Shown here: piece after piece, positions 32,655 through 41,032 of the stretch | Numbering within the stretch: position 1 is the stretch's first letter | Layout: each line of letters begins with the position of its first letter | Assembly: GCA_019912965.1 (NCBI GenBank) | Contig: JAIOHM010000189.1 | Span: 1 to 41,522 of the forward strand | Direction: 5' to 3' | From: Anaerolineae bacterium | GTDB lineage: Bacteria > Chloroflexota > Anaerolineae > Aggregatilineales > Phototrophicaceae | Length of the DNA stretch: 41,522 nucleotides | Notes under the pieces: model-generated | The model's database searches: none | Seen by the model: only the letters and a program-made list of their open reading frames with translations | What the model was told of the DNA's origin: nothing | Program-made: the position numbers and the translations under genes

Positions 32655-33551
32655 TTACTCGTACAACTTCGGATCAAGTGCATCCCGCAGGCCATCACCC
32701 ACAAAGTTGAACCCCAATACCGTTAGCATGATCGCCAGACCGGGGAAAATCGCGTACCACCATGCCGTTAGGGTGAAATCCTTGCCCGCGTTAATCATCG
32801 ATCCCCAGCTTGGATTCGGAATCTGGACGCCCAAACCGAGGAAGCTCAAACCCGACTCAGCCAGAATGACTCCCGCGATGCCCAGTGAAGCCAACACAAT
32901 CGTTGGCGCAAGACAGTTAGGCAGCAGATGAAACAGCATAATGCGCGGTGCAGATGCCCCCATCGAGCGTGCCGCCAGCACAAATTCCCGTTCTTTCATG
33001 GTGAGTACCTGACTTCGCATCATACGCGCGTCGGATGCCCACCCGATCAAACCGAGCGCGAGGAAAATGCTCTCCTTACTCGGCTGTAAAATTGAAACCC
33101 ACACGATCAAAAAGATCAGACTGGGAATGGCAAAAATCGCATCCGTCAGCCGCATGATGAAATCATCCATCCATCCGCCGTACCAACCGGAAATCAAACC
33201 AAGCGTCACGCCTAGCGAAATGGCGATGCTTTGCGAAATCACCGCGATCTGAAGCGATAAACCAGCCCCATACAGCAGACGGCTGAATACATCCCGCCCG
33301 TAATCATCTGTGCCCATGAAGTGAGCAACCGAAGGCGGTTGCAGCCGTTCACGAACGCTGGTGGTGTTGGGTGGATAGGGTGCGACCGCCGGGCCAAAAA
33401 CAGCACAAAAAACCATCAGGCAGACAATGAACAACCCCACTACCGCCACTTTATTCCGAAAAAAGGCACGCGCCGAACGCCCCATAAAACCTGGGCTGGT
33501 TTTTTCTTTGGTCAGCGAAATAACATCCGTTGTAGATTGAACTGCCGTCAT
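32655..33551 (-). CDS. Dipeptide/oligopeptide ABC transporter permease (DppC/OppC-type)
   Basis: 298 residues with about six transmembrane helices. A cytoplasmic N-terminus (FMGRSARAFFRNK) leads into the first helix at about 35-55. The EAA-like ATPase-contact loop is REFVLAARSMGASAPRIM, followed by FHLLPNCLAPTIV. DppC/OppC proteins carry a long first periplasmic loop (PPNTTSVRERLQPPSVAHFMGTDDYGRDVFSR), seen here. It forms the channel with the DppB-type gene 20 bases upstream and takes substrate from the binding protein at 34728. No ATP-binding subunit is adjacent. Confidence 0.94.
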   Translation of the reverse strand: MTAVQSTTDVISLTKEKTSPGFMGRSARAFFRNKVAVVGLFIVCLMVFCAVFGPAVAPYPPNTTSVRERLQPPSVAHFMGTDDYGRDVFSRLLYGAGLSLQIAVISQSIAISLGVTLGLISGWYGGWMDDFIMRLTDAIFAIPSLIFLIVWVSILQPSKESIFLALGLIGWASDARMMRSQVLTMKEREFVLAARSMGASAPRIMLFHLLPNCLAPTIVLASLGIAGVILAESGLSFLGLGVQIPNPSWGSMINAGKDFTLTAWWYAIFPGLAIMLTVLGFNFVGDGLRDALDPKLYE

Positions 33552-33571
33552 AATCTTTTAACTCTCGTCTT

Positions 33572-34519
33572 TTAACTGTAACGGATGCGCGGATCAATGA
33601 TCGCATACAGCACATCAGTGATGAGGTTGACCACCAGAATGATGAGCGTCCCGTAGGCCATCAACCCCATGATGATCGGCATATCGCGCGATTGGATAGC
33701 GGAAACCGTTGCCCGTCCCAGCCCCGGCCAGTTAAATACACTTTCGGTCAAAATCGATCCTGTGAGGAGGCCGGAAACCTGTAAACCCATAACGGTGATA
33801 ACCGGGATGAGCGCATTGCTCAGATGATGTCGAAACAGAATGGTCGAACCCAACAACCCTTTGGCGCGCGCGGTTTGCAGGTAATCCATCGTCTTGACTT
33901 CCAGCATGGACGACCGGGTGATGCGGGCTACGCTGGCCGAAAGATGTGTTCCCAGCACAATCGAGGGCAGAATCATGTATTGAATTGCCCCATCCCCGTA
34001 TCCAGCCACCGGGAACAGTGCTATCCCATAGGCAGACTGCGTGAGGAACAACTGCGCCAGTAACGCCTGCCAGAACACTGGCATCGAAACGCCGATCAGC
34101 GCGATAACCATCAGCGCGTAATCAATCCATGTATATTGTTTCAGCGCCGCCACAATACCCGCCGGGACGCCAATCGCCATCGAGAAAAACAGCCCGCCCA
34201 GCATCAGTTGCAGCGTTCGTGGCAGGCGGTAGCCGATCACATCGGATACATCCTCGCCCTTCATGATGTAGGACTCGCCCAGATCAAGCCGCAGCATTCG
34301 ACCCAGAAAATCGGCATACTGAACAAAAAATGGACGGTTGACGCCCAACCGCGTCTGAATCTGCTCGATCTGCGCTGGCGTCATGCGGTTGACTTCTTCG
34401 CCGTACAGCGCCCGCACCGGATCACCCGGCATCAGATAGGTGAGGACAAAAATAATGGTGTAAATAATAATCAGCGTCGGTATCAACTGCACAACCCGGC
34501 GCAGTAAATATTTGCTCAT
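33572..34519 (-). CDS. Dipeptide/oligopeptide ABC transporter permease (DppB/OppB-type)
   Basis: 315 residues from the ATG at 34519, which has GGAGG 8 nt upstream; the open frame to 34591 adds a segment with no family match. It begins MSKYLLRRVVQLIPTLIIIYTIIF, the usual DppB first helix, and has the FLTYLMPGDP-like motif (VLTYLMPGDPVRA). The EAA loop is DYLQTARAKGLLGSTILFRHHLSNALIPV. It pairs with the DppC-type permease downstream (20-base gap) and lies 208 bases from the binding-protein gene, with a palindrome and a heptamer array in that gap. Confidence 0.94.
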   Translation of the reverse strand: MSKYLLRRVVQLIPTLIIIYTIIFVLTYLMPGDPVRALYGEEVNRMTPAQIEQIQTRLGVNRPFFVQYADFLGRMLRLDLGESYIMKGEDVSDVIGYRLPRTLQLMLGGLFFSMAIGVPAGIVAALKQYTWIDYALMVIALIGVSMPVFWQALLAQLFLTQSAYGIALFPVAGYGDGAIQYMILPSIVLGTHLSASVARITRSSMLEVKTMDYLQTARAKGLLGSTILFRHHLSNALIPVITVMGLQVSGLLTGSILTESVFNWPGLGRATVSAIQSRDMPIIMGLMAYGTLIILVVNLITDVLYAIIDPRIRYS

Positions 34520-34604
34520 TTTATGGCCCTCCGGGGACAAATCAGGAAAGGCGCTTCCAGTTGCCAGCCACTCAAGAATGGTTGGCAACAATCAACTGTG
34601 CCTT

Positions 34605-34632
34605 GTAGGGGCGCAACATGTTGCGCCCCTAC
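34605..34632. repeat. GTAG-type palindromic repeat, copy 3
   Basis: A perfect 28-bp palindrome with no spacer; the left half is GTAGGGGCGCAACA. It lies between the binding-protein gene and the permease genes of the transporter. The outer 7 bp match the other two copies, the core does not. In RNA it would fold to a strong hairpin that could limit read-through or protect the upstream message. Confidence 0.9.
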
Positions 34633-34693
34633 CGATAACGATATCTGGCTTTCCTCAAACAGCAGATTGATCGTGCTGTCAGGAAAGTGTATT

Positions 34694-34728
34694 CCGAATC
34701 ACTCAGTACTCGTCACTCAATACTTTTT
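34694..34728. repeat. Heptanucleotide array downstream of the binding-protein gene
   Basis: Contiguous 7-mers CCGAATC, ACTCAGT, ACTCGTC, ACTCAAT, ACTTTTT on the plus strand. The array runs up to the first base of the stop codon of the minus-strand gene at 34728. Confidence 0.6.
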
Positions 34729-36425
34729 TACATCTGGCTGTGGTCGATGCTCACATTCCACAGTGGCGCGGTATAGGTGCCGCCGCCGCCGGGTACGAAG
34801 TCCACAATCCAGGGTTTTTCCAGCCACGATACTTTGCTGTAAGCCGAGGGGATAACCACCGCATCAGCCATCACAATATCGTGTACCTGCTGGTAAAGTT
34901 CGGTGCGAACCGCTTCATCGGATTCAACACGCGCCTGCCGCAGTAGATCGTTGACCACCGGATTGTCGTAGCGCATCGAGCCATTACCATCCAGAATCAG
35001 GTAATCGAACACATCCGAAGGATCAATCAAGCCAGCCGCCCAACCATTCTGGAACACCATCGTGCCATCCTGAACGATAGTGTCGAAGTATGTACCGCCG
35101 TCTTCAATCTTGAATTCGATGCGGATGCCCAGCTTGGTCAGGTCTTCTTGCCACAGCACAACCTGTGGTTCTTCGGCGATGGATTCCAGCAGGTTGATGG
35201 TGATGACCGGAATGCCTTCGCGCACACCATCGTCACCCTCTACCAGCGGTTCGCCCGTTGAGGTAAAGCCAGCCGCATCCAGCACTTCACGGGCTTTATC
35301 CGGGCTGTATTCATAAATGGTTGCCGGGGTTGAAGCCGCAATTGAGGGAGCCAGCATACCCAGTGTAGCCGGGAAACGTGAGCCTTCTGCCAGAATATCC
35401 CATGCGGTTACACGGTCGAGGGCATAGCTCATCGCCTGCCGCACAGCCAGATTTTCAGAGAGGAAACCATCGTTCATGTTGAAGCCCCAGTAGCGGACGT
35501 GCAGACCGGGTTTCTCGTTAAATTCATCCGGGAATTCGGCAATGATGGCTGCACGCTGTCCAGAGGGGAAGGCGAACAGGAAGTCCAGATTGTTTTCACG
35601 ATAGTCCAACAGGGCGGTGTTGGCTTCCGGGTAGTTGATGAAGATTACGCCGTCATTCTTCGGCAGACCTTCAACATAATAATCCGGATTAGCTTCAATC
35701 GTCAGGCGGTCGTCACGCAGCCATTCCATGAAGCGATAGGGGCCAGTGCCCACCGGGGTATTGTTGAAATCTTCACCCAGTTTTTCGTAGGCTTCCGGCG
35801 AGGTGATCGACACCATACCGTTAATCAGGAACAGACGATCCGGCTGGGACAGCGTGATCTGGAAGGTGTAATCGTCGATCACTTGCAGACCGGGCACTTC
35901 CATATCTTCAACGATCAGCGGGATTTCCGCTTCGGGGTCAGCTTCCAGTTGGGCATCAATCGCGGCAGTGTATTCCTTGCCACCGAGGACGAATTCCAAT
36001 GTGCTGGCATGTACCGAAATATCATCATCCCCATTTAGCGCCACCATGTAGTTCCACAGAACATCATCAGCGGTGACTTCGCGGTCGCTCAGTTCCAAAC
36101 CGGGGAGTTCATGAAACAGAACACCCTGACGCAGTTTGAAGGTATAAACCTGCTGGCCTTCCGCATTGGTGGTGGATTCCCAGCTTTCGGCAATCGCAGG
36201 CTCAACCGCGCCTGTTTCAGCGTTGTAGCGCGTCAGGCTTTCGTAGATGTTACGGTTCACGCGACCAATGGTAATCGTGTCCGCGATGAAGGGATTCAGG
36301 TGTTCGGGGTCAGCGTCGATAGGATAACGCAGAACGTCCTGCGCTTCTTGCGCGACCACTGCTCCAGCGATAACCACGAGGGTCAGCGCGGTTAGCATCA
36401 AAAAGCGAATAGTTCGATTTAACAT
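34728..36425 (-). CDS. ABC transporter substrate-binding protein, family 5 (DppA/OppA-type)
   Basis: 565 residues. A signal peptide (1-25, ...VVIAGAVVAQ) has no lipobox Cys, so this reading predicts a soluble secreted protein rather than a lipoprotein. The mature protein starts with LRYPIDADPEHLNPFIADTITIGRVNRNIYESLTRYN and TFKLRQGVLFH, both hallmarks of SBP family 5, and has VGTGPYRFMEW in the middle. It should bind peptides or a related solute and deliver it to the two permeases downstream. AAAGGAG precedes the ATG. The lack of an anchor is odd for a monoderm-like cell. Confidence 0.93.
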   Translation of the reverse strand: MLNRTIRFLMLTALTLVVIAGAVVAQEAQDVLRYPIDADPEHLNPFIADTITIGRVNRNIYESLTRYNAETGAVEPAIAESWESTTNAEGQQVYTFKLRQGVLFHELPGLELSDREVTADDVLWNYMVALNGDDDISVHASTLEFVLGGKEYTAAIDAQLEADPEAEIPLIVEDMEVPGLQVIDDYTFQITLSQPDRLFLINGMVSITSPEAYEKLGEDFNNTPVGTGPYRFMEWLRDDRLTIEANPDYYVEGLPKNDGVIFINYPEANTALLDYRENNLDFLFAFPSGQRAAIIAEFPDEFNEKPGLHVRYWGFNMNDGFLSENLAVRQAMSYALDRVTAWDILAEGSRFPATLGMLAPSIAASTPATIYEYSPDKAREVLDAAGFTSTGEPLVEGDDGVREGIPVITINLLESIAEEPQVVLWQEDLTKLGIRIEFKIEDGGTYFDTIVQDGTMVFQNGWAAGLIDPSDVFDYLILDGNGSMRYDNPVVNDLLRQARVESDEAVRTELYQQVHDIVMADAVVIPSAYSKVSWLEKPWIVDFVPGGGGTYTAPLWNVSIDHSQM

Positions 36426-36643
36426 AAAATCTCCTTTGGGTGCTTACCAGATACCGTGTCGTTTACCCGGTGGCGACAATCCTAACAAATCATCACCCCC
36501 ATGCCAAACCAATGGTCATCTAAATTACACACTGCGCCGTTTGGAAGTTTTAAACGAATCACCCCGTCCGGCAGTTGCCCTTGAACCCCAAGTCAGACTA
36601 CGATAACGGTAATGTACAGCTACACATCAATGGAAGGCCATCC

Positions 36644-37099
36644 ATGCCCGGTAAATACTACGAAGAACTCGAAGTCGGCATGACCTTCAAGCACGAATTG
36701 GGGCGCACCCTGACGGAAATGGATAACACCCTGTTCAGTGCGCTTACCATGAATACCCAACCCCTGCACCTGAACGAAGATTTCGCCAGCAAGACGCAGT
36801 TCGGCCATCGCATCATTAATGGCATCTTTACGCTGGGTGTAGTGGTGGGCATCAGTGTGGCCGATTTAACACAGGGCACAATCGTCGCCAATCTGGGTTA
36901 CGAGCGCATCAATCATCCGCACCCGCTGTTTCATGGTGACACCATTTATGTAGAAACGGAAATCCTGAGCAAACGGGAAAGCGCCTCCAATCCGGGGCGT
37001 GGCATCATCGTCCTAAAGCACATTGGGCGCAACCAGTACGGTGTGGTGTGCATCGAGGTCACACGGTCGGCGCTGTTTTTGAAGCGACCAAGTGGTTAA
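36644..37099 (+). CDS. MaoC-family dehydratase
   Basis: 151 residues from the ATG at 36644, preceded by GGAAGG 6 nt upstream; the frame opens at a TTG at 36575 without a site. The hot-dog hydratase motif is TMNTQPLHLNEDFA (36-49): H42 is kept, but the Asp of the usual D-x4-H pair is Asn37. The MNTQPLH form is shared by MaoC proteins of the mesaconyl-CoA hydratase type, so this is probably a subgroup feature. The likely reaction is reversible hydration of an enoyl-CoA or C4-C5 branched acyl-CoA; the substrate is inferred. The cytoplasm is expected. Confidence 0.88.
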   Translation: MPGKYYEELEVGMTFKHELGRTLTEMDNTLFSALTMNTQPLHLNEDFASKTQFGHRIINGIFTLGVVVGISVADLTQGTIVANLGYERINHPHPLFHGDTIYVETEILSKRESASNPGRGIIVLKHIGRNQYGVVCIEVTRSALFLKRPSG

Positions 37100-37104
37100 T
37101 CCGC

Positions 37105-37110
37105 TATAAT
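37105..37110 (+). promoter_or_regulatory. Candidate -10 box of the secreted-protein gene
   Basis: TATAAT lies 37 nt before the ATG at 37148 and 6 nt after the MaoC stop. The nearest -35-like hexamer, TTGAAG (37079-37084), is at a long 20-nt spacing. It would give the next gene its own transcript. Confidence 0.45.
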
Positions 37111-37147
37111 GCCGATGGGAATATATCGCACCAATAGGGGGAAACTC

Positions 37148-37849
37148 ATGATACGCCGCCTGAGTGTTATCTCGGTTTTGATTTTGAGTGCTCTGATTTT
37201 GTTGATCGTTCCGTCACGCAATGTGCAGGCTTCCTGTACCACGATTTCGGGAAGTTTCGACGCCTCGCCTGTCACCACAACCGCCTTTTCGGCGGGCGCG
37301 GGTGATACGATTACGATTACGATGTCGCATCCCGGTGTTCAGATGAGTGCTGAACTGCGGCAAGGGTTAACTACAGTTGCCCAAGTGTTTAATCAGACCA
37401 ACAGTTTATCGCTATCCTATACCTCACCCGGTAATCTGACATATGATGCCTTTCTTTCCGACAATGAAGGTTTGCCAACCGGTACAACCTTCTACACCAT
37501 CACAGTTGGCTGCGCGGATACAGGGACTCGATTCGCACCCGATGATCGCATTAATCCCCATGCAGAAGCGCCTGTTGCCATTTACTGCCTCGACGATGCT
37601 CTCGCCATTTATGCGATTGGTTCGGATAGCAAAGGCACGCTGGCTTTGTATCTCACCGCTGATGACCTGGCTGAGATTGCCGATTCACCTTCCGCCAATA
37701 CGGTGATTGCCTCGACGAAAAATATCCGTTTGTACCGTCTCGCCAGCGGCGAATTGCAGGTGAGCGTTGGCCCAGATGCCGAGGGAAAAGATTACGGGTA
37801 TATCTGGTCGAACTGCGACCCGGACAGCGGTACCCATTACACAGCTTAA
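37148..37849 (+). CDS. Secreted protein of unknown function
   Basis: 233 residues from the ATG at 37148 (GGGGGAAACTC upstream). A signal peptide (about 1-29) ends at VQASCTT. The mature part has three to four Cys (CTT, VGCAD, IYCLDD, WSNCDPD) suited to disulfides, and a beta-rich middle with PGVQMSAELRQG and TYDAFLSDNEG, resembling a pre-peptidase-type beta sandwich. The C-terminal part (LAIYAIGSDSKGTLALYLTAD...YGYIWSNC) is a second small domain. I do not recognise the family. It lies between the MaoC gene and the 2Fe-2S ferredoxin. Confidence 0.75.
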   Translation: MIRRLSVISVLILSALILLIVPSRNVQASCTTISGSFDASPVTTTAFSAGAGDTITITMSHPGVQMSAELRQGLTTVAQVFNQTNSLSLSYTSPGNLTYDAFLSDNEGLPTGTTFYTITVGCADTGTRFAPDDRINPHAEAPVAIYCLDDALAIYAIGSDSKGTLALYLTADDLAEIADSPSANTVIASTKNIRLYRLASGELQVSVGPDAEGKDYGYIWSNCDPDSGTHYTA

Positions 37850-37929
37850 GACCACCTGAGAAATTTCAGCACCCGCCGCTGTGCAGGTTATACTCTGCCA
37901 AATTGCTTGTGAACGAGGAGTTATTCATT

Positions 37930-38292
37930 ATGCCAACCATTACCCTTCCAGATGGTCTCACGATTGATGCTCCTCATGGCAAGCGGCTGGTGCTGGCATT
38001 GGAAGATGGTGGTGTGGATATTCTGCATCGCTGTGGGGGCAACGCCAAATGTACCACCTGCCGCGTCCAGTTCGCGGCGGGTGAACCCACACGCATGACA
38101 ATCGCCGAGCGTGACCGTCTGGCGGATGGCGGTTTAATTGGGCAGGTGCGGTTAAGCTGCCAGATTCCCTGCGAACACGATATGGTGCTCAAGATGACGA
38201 ATCGTTTAGCTGGCAGCCAATATGAAAATGCGGGCGACCGCCCCAAAGATACCATTACACCCGAACCCATTTGGGTTGATCGACCCCGCTGA
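37930..38292 (+). CDS. 2Fe-2S ferredoxin
   Basis: 120 residues from the ATG at 37930 (GAGGAG 9 nt upstream). The plant-type 2Fe-2S motif is C35-x5-C41-x2-C44 (RCGGNAKCTTC) with C77 (LSCQIPC) as fourth ligand. The fold start PTITLPDGLTIDAPHGKRL is typical of the adrenodoxin/vertebrate-type-like and xylene-monooxygenase-type ferredoxins. It is a cytoplasmic electron carrier. The stop is followed after 1 base by the start of the DUF3267 gene, so the two are translationally coupled. Confidence 0.92.
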   Translation: MPTITLPDGLTIDAPHGKRLVLALEDGGVDILHRCGGNAKCTTCRVQFAAGEPTRMTIAERDRLADGGLIGQVRLSCQIPCEHDMVLKMTNRLAGSQYENAGDRPKDTITPEPIWVDRPR

Positions 38293-38293
38293 T

Positions 38294-38872
38294 ATGACCG
38301 ATTTACCCCCCAATTACTACGAAGTCGAGCATTTGGTTTTACTTGAATCGGGCAAATTGCTGCTCATCAATCTGCTGGCTTTGGTTCCATTGGCTGCCGC
38401 TTCAATCTGGATGTCCATCTGGTGGGGCATCGTAACCCGTTTGCGTCCACCCCAGCCTGTCGGGTTTGGGGCTGATGTTCCGTGGTGGGTGTGGATATTG
38501 GTGGTGCTCATCATCAGCATTCCGGTGCACGAGGGACTGCACGGTTTGGCAATTCGTTGGGCGGGCTACAAACCCCGCTATGGCGTCATGTGGCGCAAGG
38601 CAGCTTTTTATGCCACCGCCGATAATGCGCTGTTCCCCCGAAATGCCTTTATCGTCACGGCACTTGCCCCAATTGTCGGCATTACCTTGATGGGCATGAT
38701 GATGGTTTTCCTGCTGCCAGAGGTTGCGGGATATTACATCGCGCTGGGTGTGGTACTCAATGCGGCCAATTCGATTGGCGATTTGTGGATGACAGTCGTG
38801 GTGATGCGCTATCCGCCAGATGCGCTGGTGCGTGACGAGGCGGATAGTATTCGGATTTACATCAAAGCGTAG
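38294..38872 (+). CDS. DUF3267 putative membrane metalloprotease
   Basis: 192 residues from the ATG at 38294; the frame stays open to 38222 but that part overlaps the ferredoxin. Hydrophobic helices lie at about 22-48, 62-78, 110-140 and 145-165. HEGLHGLAIRWAGYKPRYG (79-97) gives a zinc motif H79-E80-x2-H83 placed at the end of helix 2, as in DUF3267 zincins. A third ligand may be in ANSIGDLWM near residue 160. It probably cuts membrane proteins, by family analogy. It starts 1 base after the ferredoxin stop. Confidence 0.85.
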   Translation: MTDLPPNYYEVEHLVLLESGKLLLINLLALVPLAAASIWMSIWWGIVTRLRPPQPVGFGADVPWWVWILVVLIISIPVHEGLHGLAIRWAGYKPRYGVMWRKAAFYATADNALFPRNAFIVTALAPIVGITLMGMMMVFLLPEVAGYYIALGVVLNAANSIGDLWMTVVVMRYPPDALVRDEADSIRIYIKA

Positions 38873-38876
38873 GAGA

Positions 38877-40019
38877 TTATTCCCGGAACAACGGAATATC
38901 TACCCAGAAGATTGATCCACCTTCTGTTGGACATTCAAAACCTGCCTGCCCATTATGCAGGCCGACCAGTTCGCGGACAATCCACAGCCCCAATCCCGTG
39001 CTGCTTTCGCCTCCGGTTGGACGATTGCTGAGTTTCCCAAATGGCTCAAACATCACCGCGTATTCGGCTTCCGGGATGCCCGGCCCTTCGTCTGTTACGG
39101 AGATATGCACCCAATCGCCTTTGACCTGTGAGGCAACTGTTACCATGCGGTTATGCGGGCTGTACTTGATCGCATTGCTCACCAAATTACCGATGATCTG
39201 TGCCAGACGGGGGTAATCCGCCAGCGCGACACCCTCGGTATCCCCGATCAACAGCGTGATGTGCTTTTGAATAGCCGTGGCACTGTAGCGCGAAACCACA
39301 TCCCAGATGGCATCTTCAACCGTTACGGGTTGCAGATTGATGTCAGCCTTACCCGTTTGAATAGCGGCTGAATCCAGAAAATCTTCCACCAGTTCGTTCA
39401 TGGTATTGACGGTGGTTTCGATGGTATCCAGCGCCTCGATCACATCCGGGTTATCGCCCAACACATTCCGCAGGTGATAATGTGCCAACCGGATGCTGTT
39501 GAGCGGGCTTTTCAAATCGTGAGTAGCAATTTTAAGGAAGCGGTCTTTCAATTCATGCCGCATCCACAAATTCGAGATGGTTTGCTGGCGTTCGTCCAAC
39601 TGCTTCTTGGTAGCAAGCTGCGCCCGAACCCGCGCCCGAACAACCTCCGGGTCGAACGGTTTGGTGATGTAATCATTAGCGCCAGATTGCAAGCCGCGCA
39701 CCACATCTTCATTATGGGTCAGCGCCGAAACAATCATGACGGGCAAATCAGCAATTTGTGGATTGAGGCGGATCGAATCCAGCACATCCATACCACTCAT
39801 GTCGGGCATCATCAAATCCAGCAGCACCAGATCAAAGGGCTGTTGTTCCAGCAGTTTGAGCGCATGATGACCATTATGGGCAGTGGTGACGCGATAATCG
39901 CGGTACAGGATTTGCTTCAGCAGCACCAGAATATCCGCATCGTCATCAACGAGCAAAAGGTGTGGTTGTGGCGCTGGCTGGCGCTGTTGTTCAATAGACA
40001 TTATTGCTAAATTCATCAT
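38877..40019 (-). CDS. Response regulator-histidine kinase hybrid (REC-HisKA-HATPase)
   Basis: 380 residues; an ATG at 40001 is an alternative start. The receiver domain comes first: acidic pair D25/D26, phosphoacceptor D68 (LVLLDLMMPDMSG), S98 and K120. A short helical linker leads to HisKA with H167 (FLKIATHDLKSPLNS), then the ATPase domain: N278/N282 (NLVSNAIKYS), DEGPGIP (310-316), MFEPFGKL and GLGLWIVREL (342-351). There is no membrane segment, so the kinase is cytoplasmic and may respond to its own receiver. No output regulator is adjacent. Its stop is only 4 bases from the convergent DUF3267 gene. Confidence 0.93.
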   Translation of the reverse strand: MMNLAIMSIEQQRQPAPQPHLLLVDDDADILVLLKQILYRDYRVTTAHNGHHALKLLEQQPFDLVLLDLMMPDMSGMDVLDSIRLNPQIADLPVMIVSALTHNEDVVRGLQSGANDYITKPFDPEVVRARVRAQLATKKQLDERQQTISNLWMRHELKDRFLKIATHDLKSPLNSIRLAHYHLRNVLGDNPDVIEALDTIETTVNTMNELVEDFLDSAAIQTGKADINLQPVTVEDAIWDVVSRYSATAIQKHITLLIGDTEGVALADYPRLAQIIGNLVSNAIKYSPHNRMVTVASQVKGDWVHISVTDEGPGIPEAEYAVMFEPFGKLSNRPTGGESSTGLGLWIVRELVGLHNGQAGFECPTEGGSIFWVDIPLFRE

Positions 40020-40029
40020 TGCTCTTGTC

Positions 40030-40053
40030 GCAGCCCAAGGAGCTGCGGGCTGC
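40030..40053. other. Hairpin in the kinase upstream region
   Basis: GCAGCCC (40030-40036)/GGGCTGC (40047-40053) lies 10 nt upstream of the first possible start codon of the minus-strand kinase, in a position to fold in its leader. The rest of the 201-base divergent gap is AT-rich and holds no gene. Confidence 0.4.
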
Positions 40054-40220
40054 CCCTTTCAATTGTCATCCTGCTTCATGAATACACAAAGCGTTGACTC
40101 AATATTGATTCTATATCATCTTTCAATCTTTAGTCAACCATTCTAGAGCTTAAGATACTAGAATTTTCCTCAAGAATGTAAAGCATTTGCCCTGTACAGA
40201 AAAATTGCTATTGTATTGAT

Positions 40221-41015
40221 ATGGCAATTCCACAAAAACCCAAACTGCTTTATGAAATCACCATCCAGCGCGGACGCTATTTTCGGCGTTTTGCGTGGTG
40301 GCTGTTGGCGGGAGTCGCTGCCGTGGGGGCGTTGGTCGCCCTGGACACGGCTGCCACTCGTGGTATGGCAGATGAATCTTTGCTAAATGTTGGCAAGATC
40401 ATCGCCTTGATCGCGTCGATTCTGTTTGGTTTGCGGGCGTTAATCAGTCTGCTCGGATGGCTGCGCCGCCGGAATGAAACCCTTAAGATATTTGATAAAG
40501 GGTTGGTCTGGACGAAGCGCGGCAGTAACCAGCAGTATAGTTGGTCATCCCTGACCCAATACCGTGAAGCCGGACGCGGTCTGTACCTCGGCAAAAGACC
40601 CTTATTCCAGTGGGGCGCGCACCGCCTGACCATGAACGACGGAAAGACACTTAAAATCACCGGTGTGCATGGTGATCTGCGTAAACTGGGCAGCATTCTG
40701 CGGAAGCCTGCTGCACGGGTGACGGGTGCGGTCATGGGGCGGACGCTGCGCGAAGAACAACCGGTACGCCTGAGCAGACAGTTGACGGTCTGGCCGGGAG
40801 GGGTGGAAGCGGGCAAGCTGGAAATCCCGTGGTCAGAGGTTGATGTACGGCTGAAAAATGGGCGTCTCATCATCTATCGGCTGAATAAATCCGGTAAATT
40901 CCAACCTATAAAGCGTTATAATCCCCGTCGTCTGGATAACGTGGGCGGGTTTATGGAAGTTGCGACGGCGACCATCCGCAACCATCAACGGGAACGATTT
41001 GAGAAGCAGCGGTGA
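40221..41015 (+). CDS. Two-TM membrane protein with PH-like cytoplasmic domain
   Basis: 264 residues. Two hydrophobic helices, at about 24-43 (FAWWLLAGVAAVGALVAL) and 58-80 (IIALIASILFGLRALISLL), are joined by a short loop. From about 85 there is a soluble domain with strand-like LKIFDKGLVWTKRGSNQQYSWSSLTQYR, similar to bacterial PH-like/DUF6585-type domains; a second copy-like stretch is PWSEVDVRLKNGRLIIYRLNKSGKFQP. There is no catalytic motif. The ATG has no clear ribosome site and sits close to a possible promoter (TTGCCC, 16 nt, TATTGT), so a nearly leaderless message is possible. Confidence 0.6.
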   Translation: MAIPQKPKLLYEITIQRGRYFRRFAWWLLAGVAAVGALVALDTAATRGMADESLLNVGKIIALIASILFGLRALISLLGWLRRRNETLKIFDKGLVWTKRGSNQQYSWSSLTQYREAGRGLYLGKRPLFQWGAHRLTMNDGKTLKITGVHGDLRKLGSILRKPAARVTGAVMGRTLREEQPVRLSRQLTVWPGGVEAGKLEIPWSEVDVRLKNGRLIIYRLNKSGKFQPIKRYNPRRLDNVGGFMEVATATIRNHQRERFEKQR

Positions 41016-41032
41016 ATAGCTTTCAGGAATCA

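Noticed and set aside
35499..36038. A 179-residue open frame on the plus strand
   Set aside because: It is antisense to the binding-protein gene and shows no family motifs.
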